NCBI RefSeq assembly: GCF_011174775.1
Contig: NZ_JAANHS010000001.1
Coordinates: forward strand, 62,001 to 126,000
Length of the DNA stretch: 64,000 nt
Direction of reading: 5' to 3'
DNA from: Rhodobacter calidifons
GTDB taxonomy: Bacteria > Pseudomonadota > Alphaproteobacteria > Rhodobacterales > Rhodobacteraceae
Below, piece after piece: positions 8,362 through 17,650 of the stretch (positions are counted from its first letter, which is position 1; every line of letters starts with the position of its first letter). The notes under the pieces were generated by a model. It ran no database searches. It saw only the letters and a program-made list of their open reading frames with translations, and was not told the DNA's origin. The position numbers and the translations under genes were made by a program.

Positions 8362-9276
8362 ATGAGCCCCGCCGAGGAACAGGCCCTCCGCGCCTCTGCC
8401 CGCAACGGCTGGCTTTTGTCGCTGCCGGCGCTGGTGGTGCTGGCGCTGGCGGCCTCGGGGCCCCTGCTGATCGTGGTCTACTATTCCTTCCTGACCGCGA
8501 ACGACACCGGCGGCGTGATCCGGCAGTTCTCGATCGAAGGCTGGCGCTCGATCTTTCTGAGCTACGACATCTTCGAGGACCGCTATACCCTGGCCGACGC
8601 GCATCTGAAGATCTTCTGGCGCTCGGTCTGGCTGTCGCTGACGACCACGGCCCTGACCTTTGTCATCGGCTTCCCGACCGCCTGGTTCATCGCCACGCGC
8701 CCGCCCTCGCAGCGGGCGCTGTGGCTGTTCCTGATCACCATTCCGTTCTGGACCAACCTTTTGATCCGCACCTTCGCGATCAACGAGGTGATCCGCAACG
8801 AGGGCATCCTGAACACGACGCTGCTCTGGCTGGGCGTGATCAGCGAACCCCTGCGCATCGTCTATACCGAGACCGCCGTGCTGATCGGGATGACCTATGT
8901 GTACCTGCCGCTGATGGTGCTGCCGCTTTACGCCACGATCGAGCGCTTCGACATGCGGCTGCTGGAGGCCGCCTACGACCTTTACGCCAGCCGCTGGACG
9001 ACCCTGCGCCGGGTCATCCTGCCCATCGTGAAGCCGGGGATCATCGCCGGGTCGATCCTGGTCTTCGTGCCTTCGCTGGGCGCCTATGTCACCCCGCGCA
9101 TCCTGGGCGGGGGCAAGAAGATGATGATCGGCAACTTCATCGAGTTGCAATTCCTGCAAGGCCGGAACTGGCCGCTGGGCGCGGCGCTGTCGGTGCTGCT
9201 GCTGATCATCGTGATGGCGGCGCTGCTGGTCTATGTCCGGGTGGCGAACCGCGACCGGAGCGCGGGCCATGGCTGA
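8362..9276 (+). CDS. potB: Polyamine-type ABC transporter permease (PotB/PotH-like)
   Basis: 304-residue inner-membrane permease with about six transmembrane helices and the EAA-type cytoplasmic loop around LLEAAYDLYASRWTTLRRVILP, where the ATPase docks. It starts directly abutting the ATPase stop and overlaps the next permease by 8 bases, indicating translational coupling. Family PotB/PotH; forms a heterodimeric channel with the product of the next gene. Confidence 0.9.
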   Translation: MSPAEEQALRASARNGWLLSLPALVVLALAASGPLLIVVYYSFLTANDTGGVIRQFSIEGWRSIFLSYDIFEDRYTLADAHLKIFWRSVWLSLTTTALTFVIGFPTAWFIATRPPSQRALWLFLITIPFWTNLLIRTFAINEVIRNEGILNTTLLWLGVISEPLRIVYTETAVLIGMTYVYLPLMVLPLYATIERFDMRLLEAAYDLYASRWTTLRRVILPIVKPGIIAGSILVFVPSLGAYVTPRILGGGKKMMIGNFIELQFLQGRNWPLGAALSVLLLIIVMAALLVYVRVANRDRSAGHG

Positions 9277-10072
9277 GCGCGGGTTCCAGATCAGCCGCCT
9301 GCCCGGCTTTGCGACCATGGCCGTCGCGGCCTTCGTCCTGCTTTATCTGCCGATCGTGACGCTGGTGATCTTCTCGTTCAACGCCTCGAACTCGGTCGCG
9401 GTCTGGGGCGGGTTCTCGCTGCACTGGTACGGCGATGCCTGGGCGAACCAGGCGGTGAAGGATGCGACCGTGCGGTCGCTTGTCATCGGGGTTTCGGCCT
9501 CGGTCCTGTCAACGACGCTGGCCACGCTGGCCGCGCTTGGAACGACACGGCGGCGGGCCTACCGGGGCCAGACGCTGATCTATGTGATGATCAACCAGCC
9601 GCTGATGGTGCCCGAGGTGGTGACGGCCGTGGCGCTGATGATCTTCTTCGGGATCATCAAGGTCGCCACGGGGTATCAGGGCCTGGGCTACCTGATCGCG
9701 GCCCATACCGCCTTCTGCATCCCCTTCGCCTATCTGCCGATCCGCGCCCGGCTGGAAAGCATGGACCTGTCGCTGGAAACCGCCGCGGCCGATCTTTACG
9801 CGACCCCCTGGCAGACCTTCCGGCGGGTGACCCTTCCCCTGCTGGCACCCGGGATCATGGCCGGGGCGATGCTGTCCTTCGTCATCAGCCTGGATGACGT
9901 GGTGATTACCGAGTTCGTGAAATCGGGCGGGCAGGACACGCTGCCCACCTACATGCTGGGCCAGCTGCGCCGCGCCTTCACCCCCGAGGTCAACGCCATC
10001 TCGACCATGCTTCTGGGGGTGACGGTGGTCCTGCTGACCGCCTTTTTCCTGCTGACCCGCAAAAGAGACTGA
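9269..10072 (+). CDS. potC: Polyamine-type ABC transporter permease (PotC/PotI-like)
   Basis: 267-residue second permease of the importer, with about six hydrophobic helices and an EAA loop near LETAAADLYATPWQTFRRVTLP. I start at the ATG at 9269 (MAERGFQ), which overlaps the end of the upstream permease gene by 8 bases; an earlier in-frame ATG exists but would lengthen the overlap without similarity. The binding-protein gene follows after 20 bases. PotC/PotI branch by sequence and by gene order. Confidence 0.9.
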   Translation: MAERGFQISRLPGFATMAVAAFVLLYLPIVTLVIFSFNASNSVAVWGGFSLHWYGDAWANQAVKDATVRSLVIGVSASVLSTTLATLAALGTTRRRAYRGQTLIYVMINQPLMVPEVVTAVALMIFFGIIKVATGYQGLGYLIAAHTAFCIPFAYLPIRARLESMDLSLETAAADLYATPWQTFRRVTLPLLAPGIMAGAMLSFVISLDDVVITEFVKSGGQDTLPTYMLGQLRRAFTPEVNAISTMLLGVTVVLLTAFFLLTRKRD

Positions 10073-10092
10073 CAACCAACCGGGAGACGACA

Positions 10093-11121
10093 ATGAAAAG
10101 ACTTCTGTCCGCAACCGCGCTGCTTCTGGCCTCGACCGGCCTTGCCTCGGCGGAAGGCAAGCTGCAACTCTACAACTGGGGCAACTACACCAGCCCCGAG
10201 CTTCTGGCGAAGTTCGAGAAGGAAACCGGGATCAAGGTCACGGTCACCGATTATGACAGCAACGACGTGGCGCTGGCCAAGGTCGAGGCCGGAGGGTCGG
10301 GCTTCGACCTTGTGGTGCCCTCGGCAAATTATGTGCCGATCTGGATCGAGAAGGGCCTGATCCAGGAGCTGGACCTGTCGAGGCTGCCGAACCATGCCAA
10401 CATCGCCCCGGAATGGCGCGACGTGGCCTGGGACCCGGGTCGCAAGTTCACCATTCCGTGGCAGTGGGGCTCGACCGGGATCGCGGTGAACACCAAGGTC
10501 TATTCCGGCGACATCAACACCTCGGCCGTCTTCCTGGATGTGCCGGCCGAGCTGAAGGGCAAGATCAACGTCGTGCCCGAGATGAACGACATCGTGGCGC
10601 TGGCCACGATGTATGTCGGCGGCGAGCCGTGCAGCGAGGACCCCGAGGTCATGAAGAAGGCGCGCGACGCGCTGCTGGCGGCCAAGCCCGACTGGATCAG
10701 CATGGACTATGGCGCGACCGAACGGCTGTCGAACGGCGACTGGGCAGCCTCGGTCAACTGGAACGGCTCGACCATGCGGGTGCGGCTCAACACCAATGGC
10801 GACGTGCAGTATGGCTACCCGCGCGAGGGCTATCCGCTGTTCATGGATTCGGTCGCGCTGCTGTCGGATGCGAAGAACGTGGACGAGGCCTACAGGTTCC
10901 TCGACTTCATCATGCTGCCCGAGAACGCCGCGCTGATCTCGAACTTTGCGCGCTATGCGAACGGGATCGCCGGCTCGGAAGCCTTCATGGACCCGGAAAT
11001 GCGCGAGGCACCCGAGGTGATGATCCCCGAAGAGCACAAGGCGGCGGGTGTGTTCCTGCCGACCTGCACCGGCAAGGCGCTGGACTACATCACTGCGATC
11101 TGGACCGAATTGCAGAAATAG
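10093..11121 (+). CDS. potD: Periplasmic polyamine-type substrate-binding protein
   Basis: 342 residues with a Sec signal peptide (positively charged start, hydrophobic core, probable cleavage after ASA at residue 20). The mature N-terminus (KLQLYNWGNYTSPELLAKFEKETG) is typical of PotD/PotF spermidine/putrescine binding proteins, as are the WQWGSTGIAVN region and the conserved Trp/Asp-containing lobes. Last gene of the transporter operon; a perfect 26-bp palindrome just past its stop codon probably ends the transcript. The ligand may be a polyamine or a related amine. Confidence 0.9.
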   Translation: MKRLLSATALLLASTGLASAEGKLQLYNWGNYTSPELLAKFEKETGIKVTVTDYDSNDVALAKVEAGGSGFDLVVPSANYVPIWIEKGLIQELDLSRLPNHANIAPEWRDVAWDPGRKFTIPWQWGSTGIAVNTKVYSGDINTSAVFLDVPAELKGKINVVPEMNDIVALATMYVGGEPCSEDPEVMKKARDALLAAKPDWISMDYGATERLSNGDWAASVNWNGSTMRVRLNTNGDVQYGYPREGYPLFMDSVALLSDAKNVDEAYRFLDFIMLPENAALISNFARYANGIAGSEAFMDPEMREAPEVMIPEEHKAAGVFLPTCTGKALDYITAIWTELQK

Positions 11122-11137
11122 GCCTTGTTCGACCCGG

Positions 11138-11163
11138 CGGAGCGGGGGGCGCCCCCCGCTCCG
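11138..11163 (+). terminator. Perfect GC palindrome after the transporter operon
   Basis: A 26-bp perfect inverted repeat (arms CGGAGCGGGGGGC and its complement, no spacer) begins 16 bases after the binding-protein stop. It is a strong candidate end signal for the transporter transcript, although no T-run follows. Its position also argues that the next gene starts downstream of it rather than at the TTG at 11125. Confidence 0.65.
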
Positions 11164-11190
11164 GCTGGGATGTCTGGGGAAGGGAACGCC

Positions 11191-12612
11191 GTGCTGGAAT
11201 GGTCCGCGACAGAACTTTCGGCGGCGATCCATGCCCGGAAGGTTGCCCCGTCCGAAGTGATGGCCGTCTGGCTTGACCGGGTGGTGTCGGTCAATCCTGC
11301 CATCAACGCGCTGGTTTCATTGCGTGATCCCGACGCATTGATGGCCGAGGCCCGGCGTCTGGATGACGCCGAACCGCGCGGGTGGCTGCATGGCATCCCC
11401 TTTGCCGTAAAGGATCTGGTGGCGACAGAGGCGCTGCGGACGACCTGGGGCTCGCCCGTCTTTGCCGATCATGTGCCGACAGGGGACGACCTCGTGGCCG
11501 CGCGATTGCGGGCGGCGGGGGCGGTGATCGCGGCCAAGACCAATGTGCCGGAATGGGGCCAGGGGTCGCACAGCTTCAACCCGGTCTTCGGGGTCACGCG
11601 CAACCCCTATGACCTGTCGCGCAGCACGGGCGGGTCTTCGGGCGGAGCGGCGGCGGCGCTGGCCTGTCGCATGGCCTGGGTGGCGGACGGGTCGGACATG
11701 ATGGGCAGCCTGCGCAACCCGGCGGCCTTCTGCAACGTCTACGGCTTTCGCCCGACCTGGGGTCTGGTGCCGCAGGATGCCGAGGGGGATACCTATCTGT
11801 CCACGCTTTCGACCGAGGGGCCGATGGCCCGTACGGTCGAGGATCTGGCGCGGCTGCTTGCGGTGCTGGCGGGCGAGAACCCCGAAGTGCCCTTCCCGCG
11901 CCGGGTGCCCGATCTGCTGACGGGGCTGGAAGGCGGGATGCGAGGCTGCCGGATCGGCTGGCTGGGCGACTGGGGCGGGGCCTATGCGATGGAGCCGGGT
12001 ATCCTCGATCTCTGCGAGAGCGCCCTGCGCCGGATGGAAGACATGGGCGCGGTGGTCGAGCCTCTTGCCCCGCCCTTCCCGGCCGAGAAGCTGTGGCAAT
12101 CCTGGGTCACGTTGCGGGCGATGCTCAACGCCGGCGGCAAGCGGGCGTTGGCGGAAGACCCCGCCAAACGGGCGCTGACCAAGCCCGAGACGCTCTGGGA
12201 AATCGAGCAGGGTCTGGGGCTGACGGCCCAGGCCGTTTACGAGGCCAGCGTCATCCGCAGCCGCTGGCACGCCCATGCGGCGCGGCTGTTCCATCGGTTC
12301 GATGCCGTGGTGCTGCCCTCGGCGCAGGTCTGGCCCTTCCCGGCCGACTGGCGCTGGCCGCAAGAGATCGCCGGTCGCAGGATGGACACCTATCACCGCT
12401 GGATGGAGGTCGTCGTGCCGGCCAGCCTGATCGGCCTGCCCGCGCTGTCGGTGCCCGTGGGCTTTGGCGCGCAGGGCCTGCCGATGGGCATGCAGATCAT
12501 CGGCCGATCGGGCGAGGATGCCCGCGTGCTGGCCATCGGGCAGGCCTGGCACCGGGCGACCGAATGGCCCCAGCGCCACCCGCCTCTGGTGGCCGCCGCA
12601 GTTTCGCGCTAG
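11191..12612 (+). CDS. Amidase-signature family hydrolase (second copy)
   Basis: 473-residue AS-family amidase. Triad: Lys74 in FAVKDLV, cis-Ser in TGGSSGG (149/150) and nucleophile Ser173 in MMGSLRNPA, where the usual TGGS is replaced by MMGS. The GTG at 11191 is chosen because GGGGAAGGG lies 6-7 bases upstream and because the frame further upstream crosses the palindrome at 11138-11163; an ATG at 11170 is the alternative. It is only distantly similar to the amidase at 5789. The neuA-like gene follows after 24 bases on the same strand, so it may share a transcript with the sugar genes, but its logic fits the transporter better. Confidence 0.83.
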   Translation: MLEWSATELSAAIHARKVAPSEVMAVWLDRVVSVNPAINALVSLRDPDALMAEARRLDDAEPRGWLHGIPFAVKDLVATEALRTTWGSPVFADHVPTGDDLVAARLRAAGAVIAAKTNVPEWGQGSHSFNPVFGVTRNPYDLSRSTGGSSGGAAAALACRMAWVADGSDMMGSLRNPAAFCNVYGFRPTWGLVPQDAEGDTYLSTLSTEGPMARTVEDLARLLAVLAGENPEVPFPRRVPDLLTGLEGGMRGCRIGWLGDWGGAYAMEPGILDLCESALRRMEDMGAVVEPLAPPFPAEKLWQSWVTLRAMLNAGGKRALAEDPAKRALTKPETLWEIEQGLGLTAQAVYEASVIRSRWHAHAARLFHRFDAVVLPSAQVWPFPADWRWPQEIAGRRMDTYHRWMEVVVPASLIGLPALSVPVGFGAQGLPMGMQIIGRSGEDARVLAIGQAWHRATEWPQRHPPLVAAAVSR

Positions 12613-12636
12613 GGCTGGGCGAAACGGGAGGCAGGG

Positions 12637-13344
12637 ATGATCCTGGGTCATATCGGGGCGCGCAAGGGGTCGAAGGGCGTGCCGGGGAAGAACTTCCGCA
12701 TGCTCTACGGCAAGCCGCTGATCGACTGGTCGCTGGACCAGCTTTTCGCCAACCCGCGGGTGGGCGCGGTGGTCGTGTCCACCGACGACGAGGCGATCTA
12801 TGACCATGCCGTCAAGCGCGGCGCGCTGGAGATCGGTCTGCGTCCGGCAGAGCTTGCCACCGACTCCGCGCCGAAATGGGGGGTCTGGCAGCACGCGCTG
12901 GCGGCAAGCGAGGCGCTGACCGGGCCGGTCTCGGCCTTCCTAGACCTCGACTGCACCTCACCCCTGCGGTTGCCCGAGGATATCGACGGTGCCCTTACAC
13001 TTTACGAAATCGAACATCCTGACATGGTGATGAGCGTCTGCGAGGCGCGAAAAAATCCATATTTCAACCTTGTGGAGCTTCGTCCTGACGGCGGCCTGAA
13101 AGTGTCGAAGGAACTGCCGGGTGGGGTCTGGTCGCGGCAATCCGCGCCGAAGGTCTGGGAACATGCGGCAAGCACATACGTGGTCAACCCGGACTACTTG
13201 CGGCGCGCGACCAGCATCTACGAGGGCCGGGTCATCCCTTACGAAATTCCGCCGGAACGCTGCGTGGATATCGACACGCCATTCGATTTCCGGCTTGTGG
13301 AATGGCTGCTGAGCGAAAGGTTGAAAGAGGCATCGCATGACTGA
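12637..13344 (+). CDS. neuA: CMP-nonulosonic acid (acylneuraminate) cytidylyltransferase family
   Basis: 235 residues. Activates a nine-carbon 2-keto sugar acid (sialic/legionaminic type) with CTP to give CMP-sugar. The N-terminal nucleotide-binding motif GARKGSKGVPGKN (7-19) is the hallmark of the NeuA/KdsB-like family, and the later VDIDTPFDFRLVEWLL segment is typical of the C-terminus. Together with neuB and neuC homologues on the opposite strand it completes a nonulosonate pathway. It overlaps the following SDR gene by 8 bases. A Kdo cytidylyltransferase is less likely because KdsB proteins have a different N-terminal motif. The exact sugar cannot be told from sequence. Confidence 0.85.
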   Translation: MILGHIGARKGSKGVPGKNFRMLYGKPLIDWSLDQLFANPRVGAVVVSTDDEAIYDHAVKRGALEIGLRPAELATDSAPKWGVWQHALAASEALTGPVSAFLDLDCTSPLRLPEDIDGALTLYEIEHPDMVMSVCEARKNPYFNLVELRPDGGLKVSKELPGGVWSRQSAPKVWEHAASTYVVNPDYLRRATSIYEGRVIPYEIPPERCVDIDTPFDFRLVEWLLSERLKEASHD

Positions 13345-14125
13345 CCTTGCATCGCGCACCATCTTCATCACCGGGTCCGGCGGCGTGCTGGGTTCGACTT
13401 ATGTGCGGCAGATGCTGTCGGCGGGGGCACGGGTCATCGCCTCGGACCTTCCCGGCGCCCGGGCCGAAGCCTTGCAGGACGCCCATGCCGGGAACGACCG
13501 GTTCCGATTCTACGAACTCGACGTCAGCGATGAAGCTCAGGTGTCGGAGATCTTCGGACACATCCTGGCTGACGGCTGGCAACCGAACGTGGTCGTGAAC
13601 AATGCCGCCATCACGGGCGAGCTATTGATGGGGGCCGGCAAGCCGTTTCCCGATTTCGCCGACATCAGCGTGACCGACTGGGAACGCACGATGCGCACCA
13701 ATCTGACCGCCCCCTTCATGATCGCGCGGCAGATGGACCGCGACATCGTGGGCAGATGGCCCTGCACATTGATCAACGTCGCCTCGATGTACGCCCTGAA
13801 TGGCGCGCATCACCGGATCTACGACGGAATGCCGTTCAAGAACTTCGCCGCCTATGGTGTGTCCAAGGCCGGAATCCACGGGCTTACGGTCTGGCTTGCA
13901 GGCTATTGGGCCCACCGCGGAGCGACGGTGAACACCATTGCTCCCGGGGCCGTCTTCAACAACCATTCCGAAGAATTCCAGCGCCGCGTCGGCGAGTTGA
14001 TCATGCTGAACCGCATGGCCAGCCCCGACGAGATCGCCGGCGTCATGCTGTTCCTGTGCAGCCCGCAGGCCGGCTACATGACCGGCCAGATGGTCAATGT
14101 CGATGGAGGGTTCTCGGCGTGGTGA
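13337..14125 (+). CDS. Short-chain dehydrogenase/reductase in the nonulosonate locus
   Basis: 262-residue classical SDR: cofactor loop TGSGGVLG (12-19), NNAA (88-91), catalytic Ser150, Tyr173 and Lys177 (YGVSK), and a C-terminal GQMVNVDGG motif. It resembles SDRs such as PtmA that accompany CMP-sugar synthetases in flagellar and capsular nonulosonate clusters. Its role is presumably to modify the sugar or a precursor. It overlaps neuA by 8 bases and the next gene by 4 (GTGA), so the three are translationally coupled. Confidence 0.83.
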   Translation: MTDLASRTIFITGSGGVLGSTYVRQMLSAGARVIASDLPGARAEALQDAHAGNDRFRFYELDVSDEAQVSEIFGHILADGWQPNVVVNNAAITGELLMGAGKPFPDFADISVTDWERTMRTNLTAPFMIARQMDRDIVGRWPCTLINVASMYALNGAHHRIYDGMPFKNFAAYGVSKAGIHGLTVWLAGYWAHRGATVNTIAPGAVFNNHSEEFQRRVGELIMLNRMASPDEIAGVMLFLCSPQAGYMTGQMVNVDGGFSAW

Positions 14126-15066
14126 TCCCGACCGGAACCATCCTTGTCATCGGGGCGGGATCGATCGGGCGGCGCCACGCAGAGAACCTTGCCACGCTGG
14201 GAGCCAGGGCAGAATTGATCCCGTGGCGGTGTTTCCAGCGCGATACAGTGGCCACTCGGCGCGACGTGGCGGGCATGGTCATCGCCACGGAGACCCCGGT
14301 CAGGCTTGACCTGATCCGGCTATGTGCCGACCGGGGCTGGCCGTTCTACGTCGAGAAACCCCTGGCCTGGAGGATGGCGCAGGTCGCCGAGATCCGCGCC
14401 GCAGCCGAGCCGGTGGCACGGCGGTCGATGATCGGCTTCATGATGCGCTATCATCCGGTGGTGCGGGCCCTTGCGGCCATGGACCTGTCCCGGACGTTCC
14501 GATTTCATGCCGAGATCGGCCATGATGTGCGGAAATGGCGTCAGAACTGGCGCTTTGCCGAAAGCTATGCCGCGAAAGCCGAAGGCGGCGGCGTGTTGCT
14601 GGATCTCTGTCACGAGATCGACCTGATGCTGGCCCTGTTTCCGGGGTTGCGTCTGCACGATGTCCGCAGTCTTGGGCATGCCGGATTTCCGGGGGTCGAT
14701 TTCGCAACAAGCCTGCATCTGAGCGCCCCCGGCGGGGCCGCGGGATCGGTGGCGATGGACTACATCTCGCCCGTCTTCGTGCGGCGACTGGCACTGGCGA
14801 CCGACCAGTGCAGGATCGAGGCGGATTTGCAGGCCGCCCGTCTGGACGTGCTGACGGCCTCGGGGCAGGAACAGCGCGCTTTTCCCTTTGAACGCAACGG
14901 GATGTTCCTGGCGGCCACGCGGGATTTCCTGGCACTCGCCGCCGGAGAGGACTTGCCGGAAGATCATCTGCGCCCGCGCTTTGATCGGATGCGGGCGACC
15001 AACGATCTGATCGCGGCTGCCTGGGAGGCCCGGAAGTTCACCGGCCAGATCGAGATGGACCTGTAG
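14122..15066 (+). CDS. Gfo/Idh/MocA-family oxidoreductase
   Basis: 314-residue NAD(P)-dependent sugar oxidoreductase: Rossmann motif VIGAGSIGRRHAENL (9-23), the conserved YVEKPLA motif that positions the catalytic Lys, and a C-terminal alpha/beta domain with GGGVLLDLCHEIDL. I start at GTG 14122, which overlaps the SDR stop as GTGA; the adjacent in-frame GTG at 14119 is equally possible. Last gene of the plus-strand nonulosonate operon, ending 26 bases before the convergent minus-strand operon. Substrate unknown; a UDP- or CMP-sugar, or a free nonulosonate, is the natural guess. Confidence 0.82.
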   Translation: MIPTGTILVIGAGSIGRRHAENLATLGARAELIPWRCFQRDTVATRRDVAGMVIATETPVRLDLIRLCADRGWPFYVEKPLAWRMAQVAEIRAAAEPVARRSMIGFMMRYHPVVRALAAMDLSRTFRFHAEIGHDVRKWRQNWRFAESYAAKAEGGGVLLDLCHEIDLMLALFPGLRLHDVRSLGHAGFPGVDFATSLHLSAPGGAAGSVAMDYISPVFVRRLALATDQCRIEADLQAARLDVLTASGQEQRAFPFERNGMFLAATRDFLALAAGEDLPEDHLRPRFDRMRATNDLIAAAWEARKFTGQIEMDL

Positions 15067-15092
15067 CCATCACGCATGGCATCCGGATCGGG

Positions 15093-16406
15093 TCAAGGGA
15101 AAGCCGGCTGGTTCTTGCCTGTCAGCCCGGAGTCAGGATCCGACAGCAGCGGCTCCAATGCCGCCAGTGTCCTCCGGGTCGCACCCGAATGAGCCGCCAT
15201 GAAGGCGCTGATCGCTTCGGGATCGGGATCAGGCCAGGCCAGCACATCCTGCACCAGTCGGTCAGCGGTCGTCTGATGGCAGACACCGGCCGCGATGGCC
15301 TCGACCGCCGGGTATTCGATGGTCTGGATCTGCGGACCGACAAGGACGGGCTTCCGCAGGGCCAGCGGCTCGATGATGTTGTGGCTGCCCTTCGGCTGGA
15401 AGCCGCCCCCCACCACCACGCGGTCCGCCAAGCCCAGGTAGAAATACATCTCGCCCAGCGAATCGCAGAGCAGCACATCCATCGGCGCCTGCGAGCGCGG
15501 CGCGAAGCTGTGGTCGAAGCGGGTGCTGCGGCGGTCGAAGAGGACGCCCTTCGCCGCCAGCGCCCGCGCCACGGCGTCGAACCGTTCCGGCGCGCGCGGG
15601 ATGAACAGGATGACGGGCGGGGTGCGGACCGACAGGATCTCTTGTGCGGCGGCGATGAACAGCGCTTCCTCGGGCTCGGTCACCGAGGCGAAGGCGATCA
15701 CCCGGCGCGGACCGAGGGTCGGGCGCAGGCGGCCGGCGGCCTTCAGATGCTCGGCCGGGATCGGCTGGTCGAAGCGCAGTTCACCCGTAACGGTGAGGTT
15801 CGGGACGCCCACCGCAGCGAGGCGCTGCGCCTGAAGCCCGGACTTGACCAATGCCCCGGTGCAAAGCCGCATCAGGGCCGGGCGGATGCCAAGACGGGCA
15901 TCGCGCGCCATGGAATCCGAGGGATATTGCGCGTTGCAGAGATAAAGCGGCACGCCCGCCCGGCGCGCGGAAAGGATCATGCGCGGCCAGATCTCGATTT
16001 CCATGACCAGGCCCAGTTTCGGGCGGAAAGCATCGAAGAACCCGGCGTAAGCCCATGAGGTTTCAAGGGGAACCCAGACCGGGGTCAGCCGGCCGGCGGC
16101 GATGTCGGCGGCGAAGACCCGGTCGGCCTCGCGCCGGCCTGCGGGGGTGAAATGGGTGGTCACCACCCTTTCGCCCCGATCAAGCAGCGCGCGGATCAGC
16201 GGCACGGCAGAGCGCAGTTCGCCCAGGCTGACCGCGTGAACCCAGACCGCCCCGGGGGACTGTTCGGCATGGCGGCCGAAGCGTTCGCCGATGTGGCGGG
16301 CATACAGCGGATCCTTCCGCCCGCGCCACCAGAGATAGGCCAGGACCACGGGCAGCCCGAGATGCCAGAGCGCCGACCAGAGCCTGAGAAAGACCCAGAG
16401 CCTCAT
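15093..16406 (-). CDS. waaA: 3-deoxy-D-manno-octulosonic acid (Kdo) transferase, GT30
   Basis: 437 residues. Transfers Kdo from CMP-Kdo to lipid A precursor at the inner membrane. An N-terminal membrane anchor (about residues 5-25) precedes the conserved HAVSLGE (57-63, catalytic Glu63), the EIEIWPRM motif (136-143) and a C-terminal domain with GGGFQPKGSHNIIEPLAL, all canonical for WaaA. It overlaps the upstream GT30 paralogue by 4 bases and is the last gene of the seven-gene minus-strand operon beginning with neuB. This copy is the better match to the housekeeping enzyme. Confidence 0.88.
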   Translation of the reverse strand: MRLWVFLRLWSALWHLGLPVVLAYLWWRGRKDPLYARHIGERFGRHAEQSPGAVWVHAVSLGELRSAVPLIRALLDRGERVVTTHFTPAGRREADRVFAADIAAGRLTPVWVPLETSWAYAGFFDAFRPKLGLVMEIEIWPRMILSARRAGVPLYLCNAQYPSDSMARDARLGIRPALMRLCTGALVKSGLQAQRLAAVGVPNLTVTGELRFDQPIPAEHLKAAGRLRPTLGPRRVIAFASVTEPEEALFIAAAQEILSVRTPPVILFIPRAPERFDAVARALAAKGVLFDRRSTRFDHSFAPRSQAPMDVLLCDSLGEMYFYLGLADRVVVGGGFQPKGSHNIIEPLALRKPVLVGPQIQTIEYPAVEAIAAGVCHQTTADRLVQDVLAWPDPDPEAISAFMAAHSGATRRTLAALEPLLSDPDSGLTGKNQPAFP

Positions 16407-17650
16407 CCCAGCCCCCCCAGCACCAGAAGCTCGCGCGCCAGGGGCGCGAGGCTGTCCCGCGCGGCCTGCGACAGCGCATGCGCCCGGGCGGCGCGGTCGG
16501 CATGGTCGGCCAGCAGGGCGGGCCCGAGCGTTTCGGCCCCGATCTCCAGCGCCGCCTCCGCCTCGTCCAGCCGGGCGAAGTCGGCGGCGAAATGCGCCAC
16601 CCGGGGCCCGTGCAGGATGGCAGAGCCCAGTGCGGCCGGCTCCCAGGGGTTGTGGCCTTCGGTCGCCCCGAAGGTGCCGCCGATCAGGGTCACGGGGCAG
16701 AGCCGGTACCACAGGCCCATCTCGCCCAGGGTATCGGCAATCCAGACCTCGCCCGAAGGCCCCTCGCCCGCGCTGCGCCGCGTCGCGCGCAGGCCAAGCC
16801 CGGCCGCCATCGCGGCAATGTCGCCCCCCCGCGCCGGCTCGCGCGGCGCGATCAGCAACAAGGGCCGGTCCGCCATGCCGCGCAGCACCGTCAGGGCCAC
16901 CGCCTCGTCCTCGGGATGCGAGGAGGCGAGGAGAACCCTTGGCCGGCCGGACAACATCTGCCGAAGCGTCCCCATCGCGTCGGGGTCGGCAGACAGCGGC
17001 GGGGCAGCGGCCTTCAGCGATCCCGTCACTTGGACCTCGGGCGCCCCAAGCTGCCGCAGGTGCCGGGCCGTCGTCTCGTCCTGCGCGGCGATCAGGCGGA
17101 AGCGGGCGAGCATATCGCGAAAAGGGCCGCGCAGTCGGCGGCGGCGGGCGAAGGCGGCCGCGTTCATCCGGGCGTTCACCAGCGCCAGCGGGATGCCCCG
17201 TGCCGCGGTCGCGACGACGGCACCCGGCCAGAGATCCTGTTCGGCCCAGACCGAAAGCGCGGGCCGCCAGTGATCAAGGAACCGCCGCAGATAGCCGGGC
17301 GCGTCCAGCGGCAGGAACTGGTGCCGCGTGCGGGGCGGCAGGTTCGCGGCCATGACCTCGGCCGATCCGCGTGTGGTCGAGGTGACGAGGAACTCGGCTC
17401 CCGGTGCCTGATCCGCCATGGCCGCGATCAGGCCGCGCAGGGCCAGCGTCTCGCCCAGGCCCACGGCATGCAGCCAGACCAGCGGTCCTTCGGGGCGTGG
17501 CAGGCCGGGTTCGCCCAGCTTCTCGCGCCAGCGGTCGGTCAGTTCCTTGCCGCGCACCAGTCGGCGGCGCAGGAGGGACGGTGCCGCCAGCGGGATGAGA
17601 TGGCTTGCCGCAAGATAGGCGCGCAGGCCGGGGCCGGTCGGATCAGTCAC
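16403..17650 (-). CDS. GT30-family glycosyltransferase paralogue (Kdo-transferase-like)
   Basis: 415 residues. Shares the WaaA plan: HAVGLGE (61-67) with the catalytic Glu, an Asp/Leu-Trp-Pro motif in diverged form (AEQDLWPG instead of MEIEIWP), and the C-terminal GGTFGATEGHNPWEPAALG acceptor/donor region. The N-terminus is short, with at most a weak membrane segment. It lies directly after neuC (8-base overlap; GTG start at 17650 with AAAGG upstream) and before the more canonical waaA. Either both enzymes build the Kdo region of lipopolysaccharide, or this copy transfers the nonulosonate made by neuABC; donors of both types are CMP-activated 2-keto acids. I cannot decide from sequence. Confidence 0.8.
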   Translation of the reverse strand: MTDPTGPGLRAYLAASHLIPLAAPSLLRRRLVRGKELTDRWREKLGEPGLPRPEGPLVWLHAVGLGETLALRGLIAAMADQAPGAEFLVTSTTRGSAEVMAANLPPRTRHQFLPLDAPGYLRRFLDHWRPALSVWAEQDLWPGAVVATAARGIPLALVNARMNAAAFARRRRLRGPFRDMLARFRLIAAQDETTARHLRQLGAPEVQVTGSLKAAAPPLSADPDAMGTLRQMLSGRPRVLLASSHPEDEAVALTVLRGMADRPLLLIAPREPARGGDIAAMAAGLGLRATRRSAGEGPSGEVWIADTLGEMGLWYRLCPVTLIGGTFGATEGHNPWEPAALGSAILHGPRVAHFAADFARLDEAEAALEIGAETLGPALLADHADRAARAHALSQAARDSLAPLARELLVLGGLG

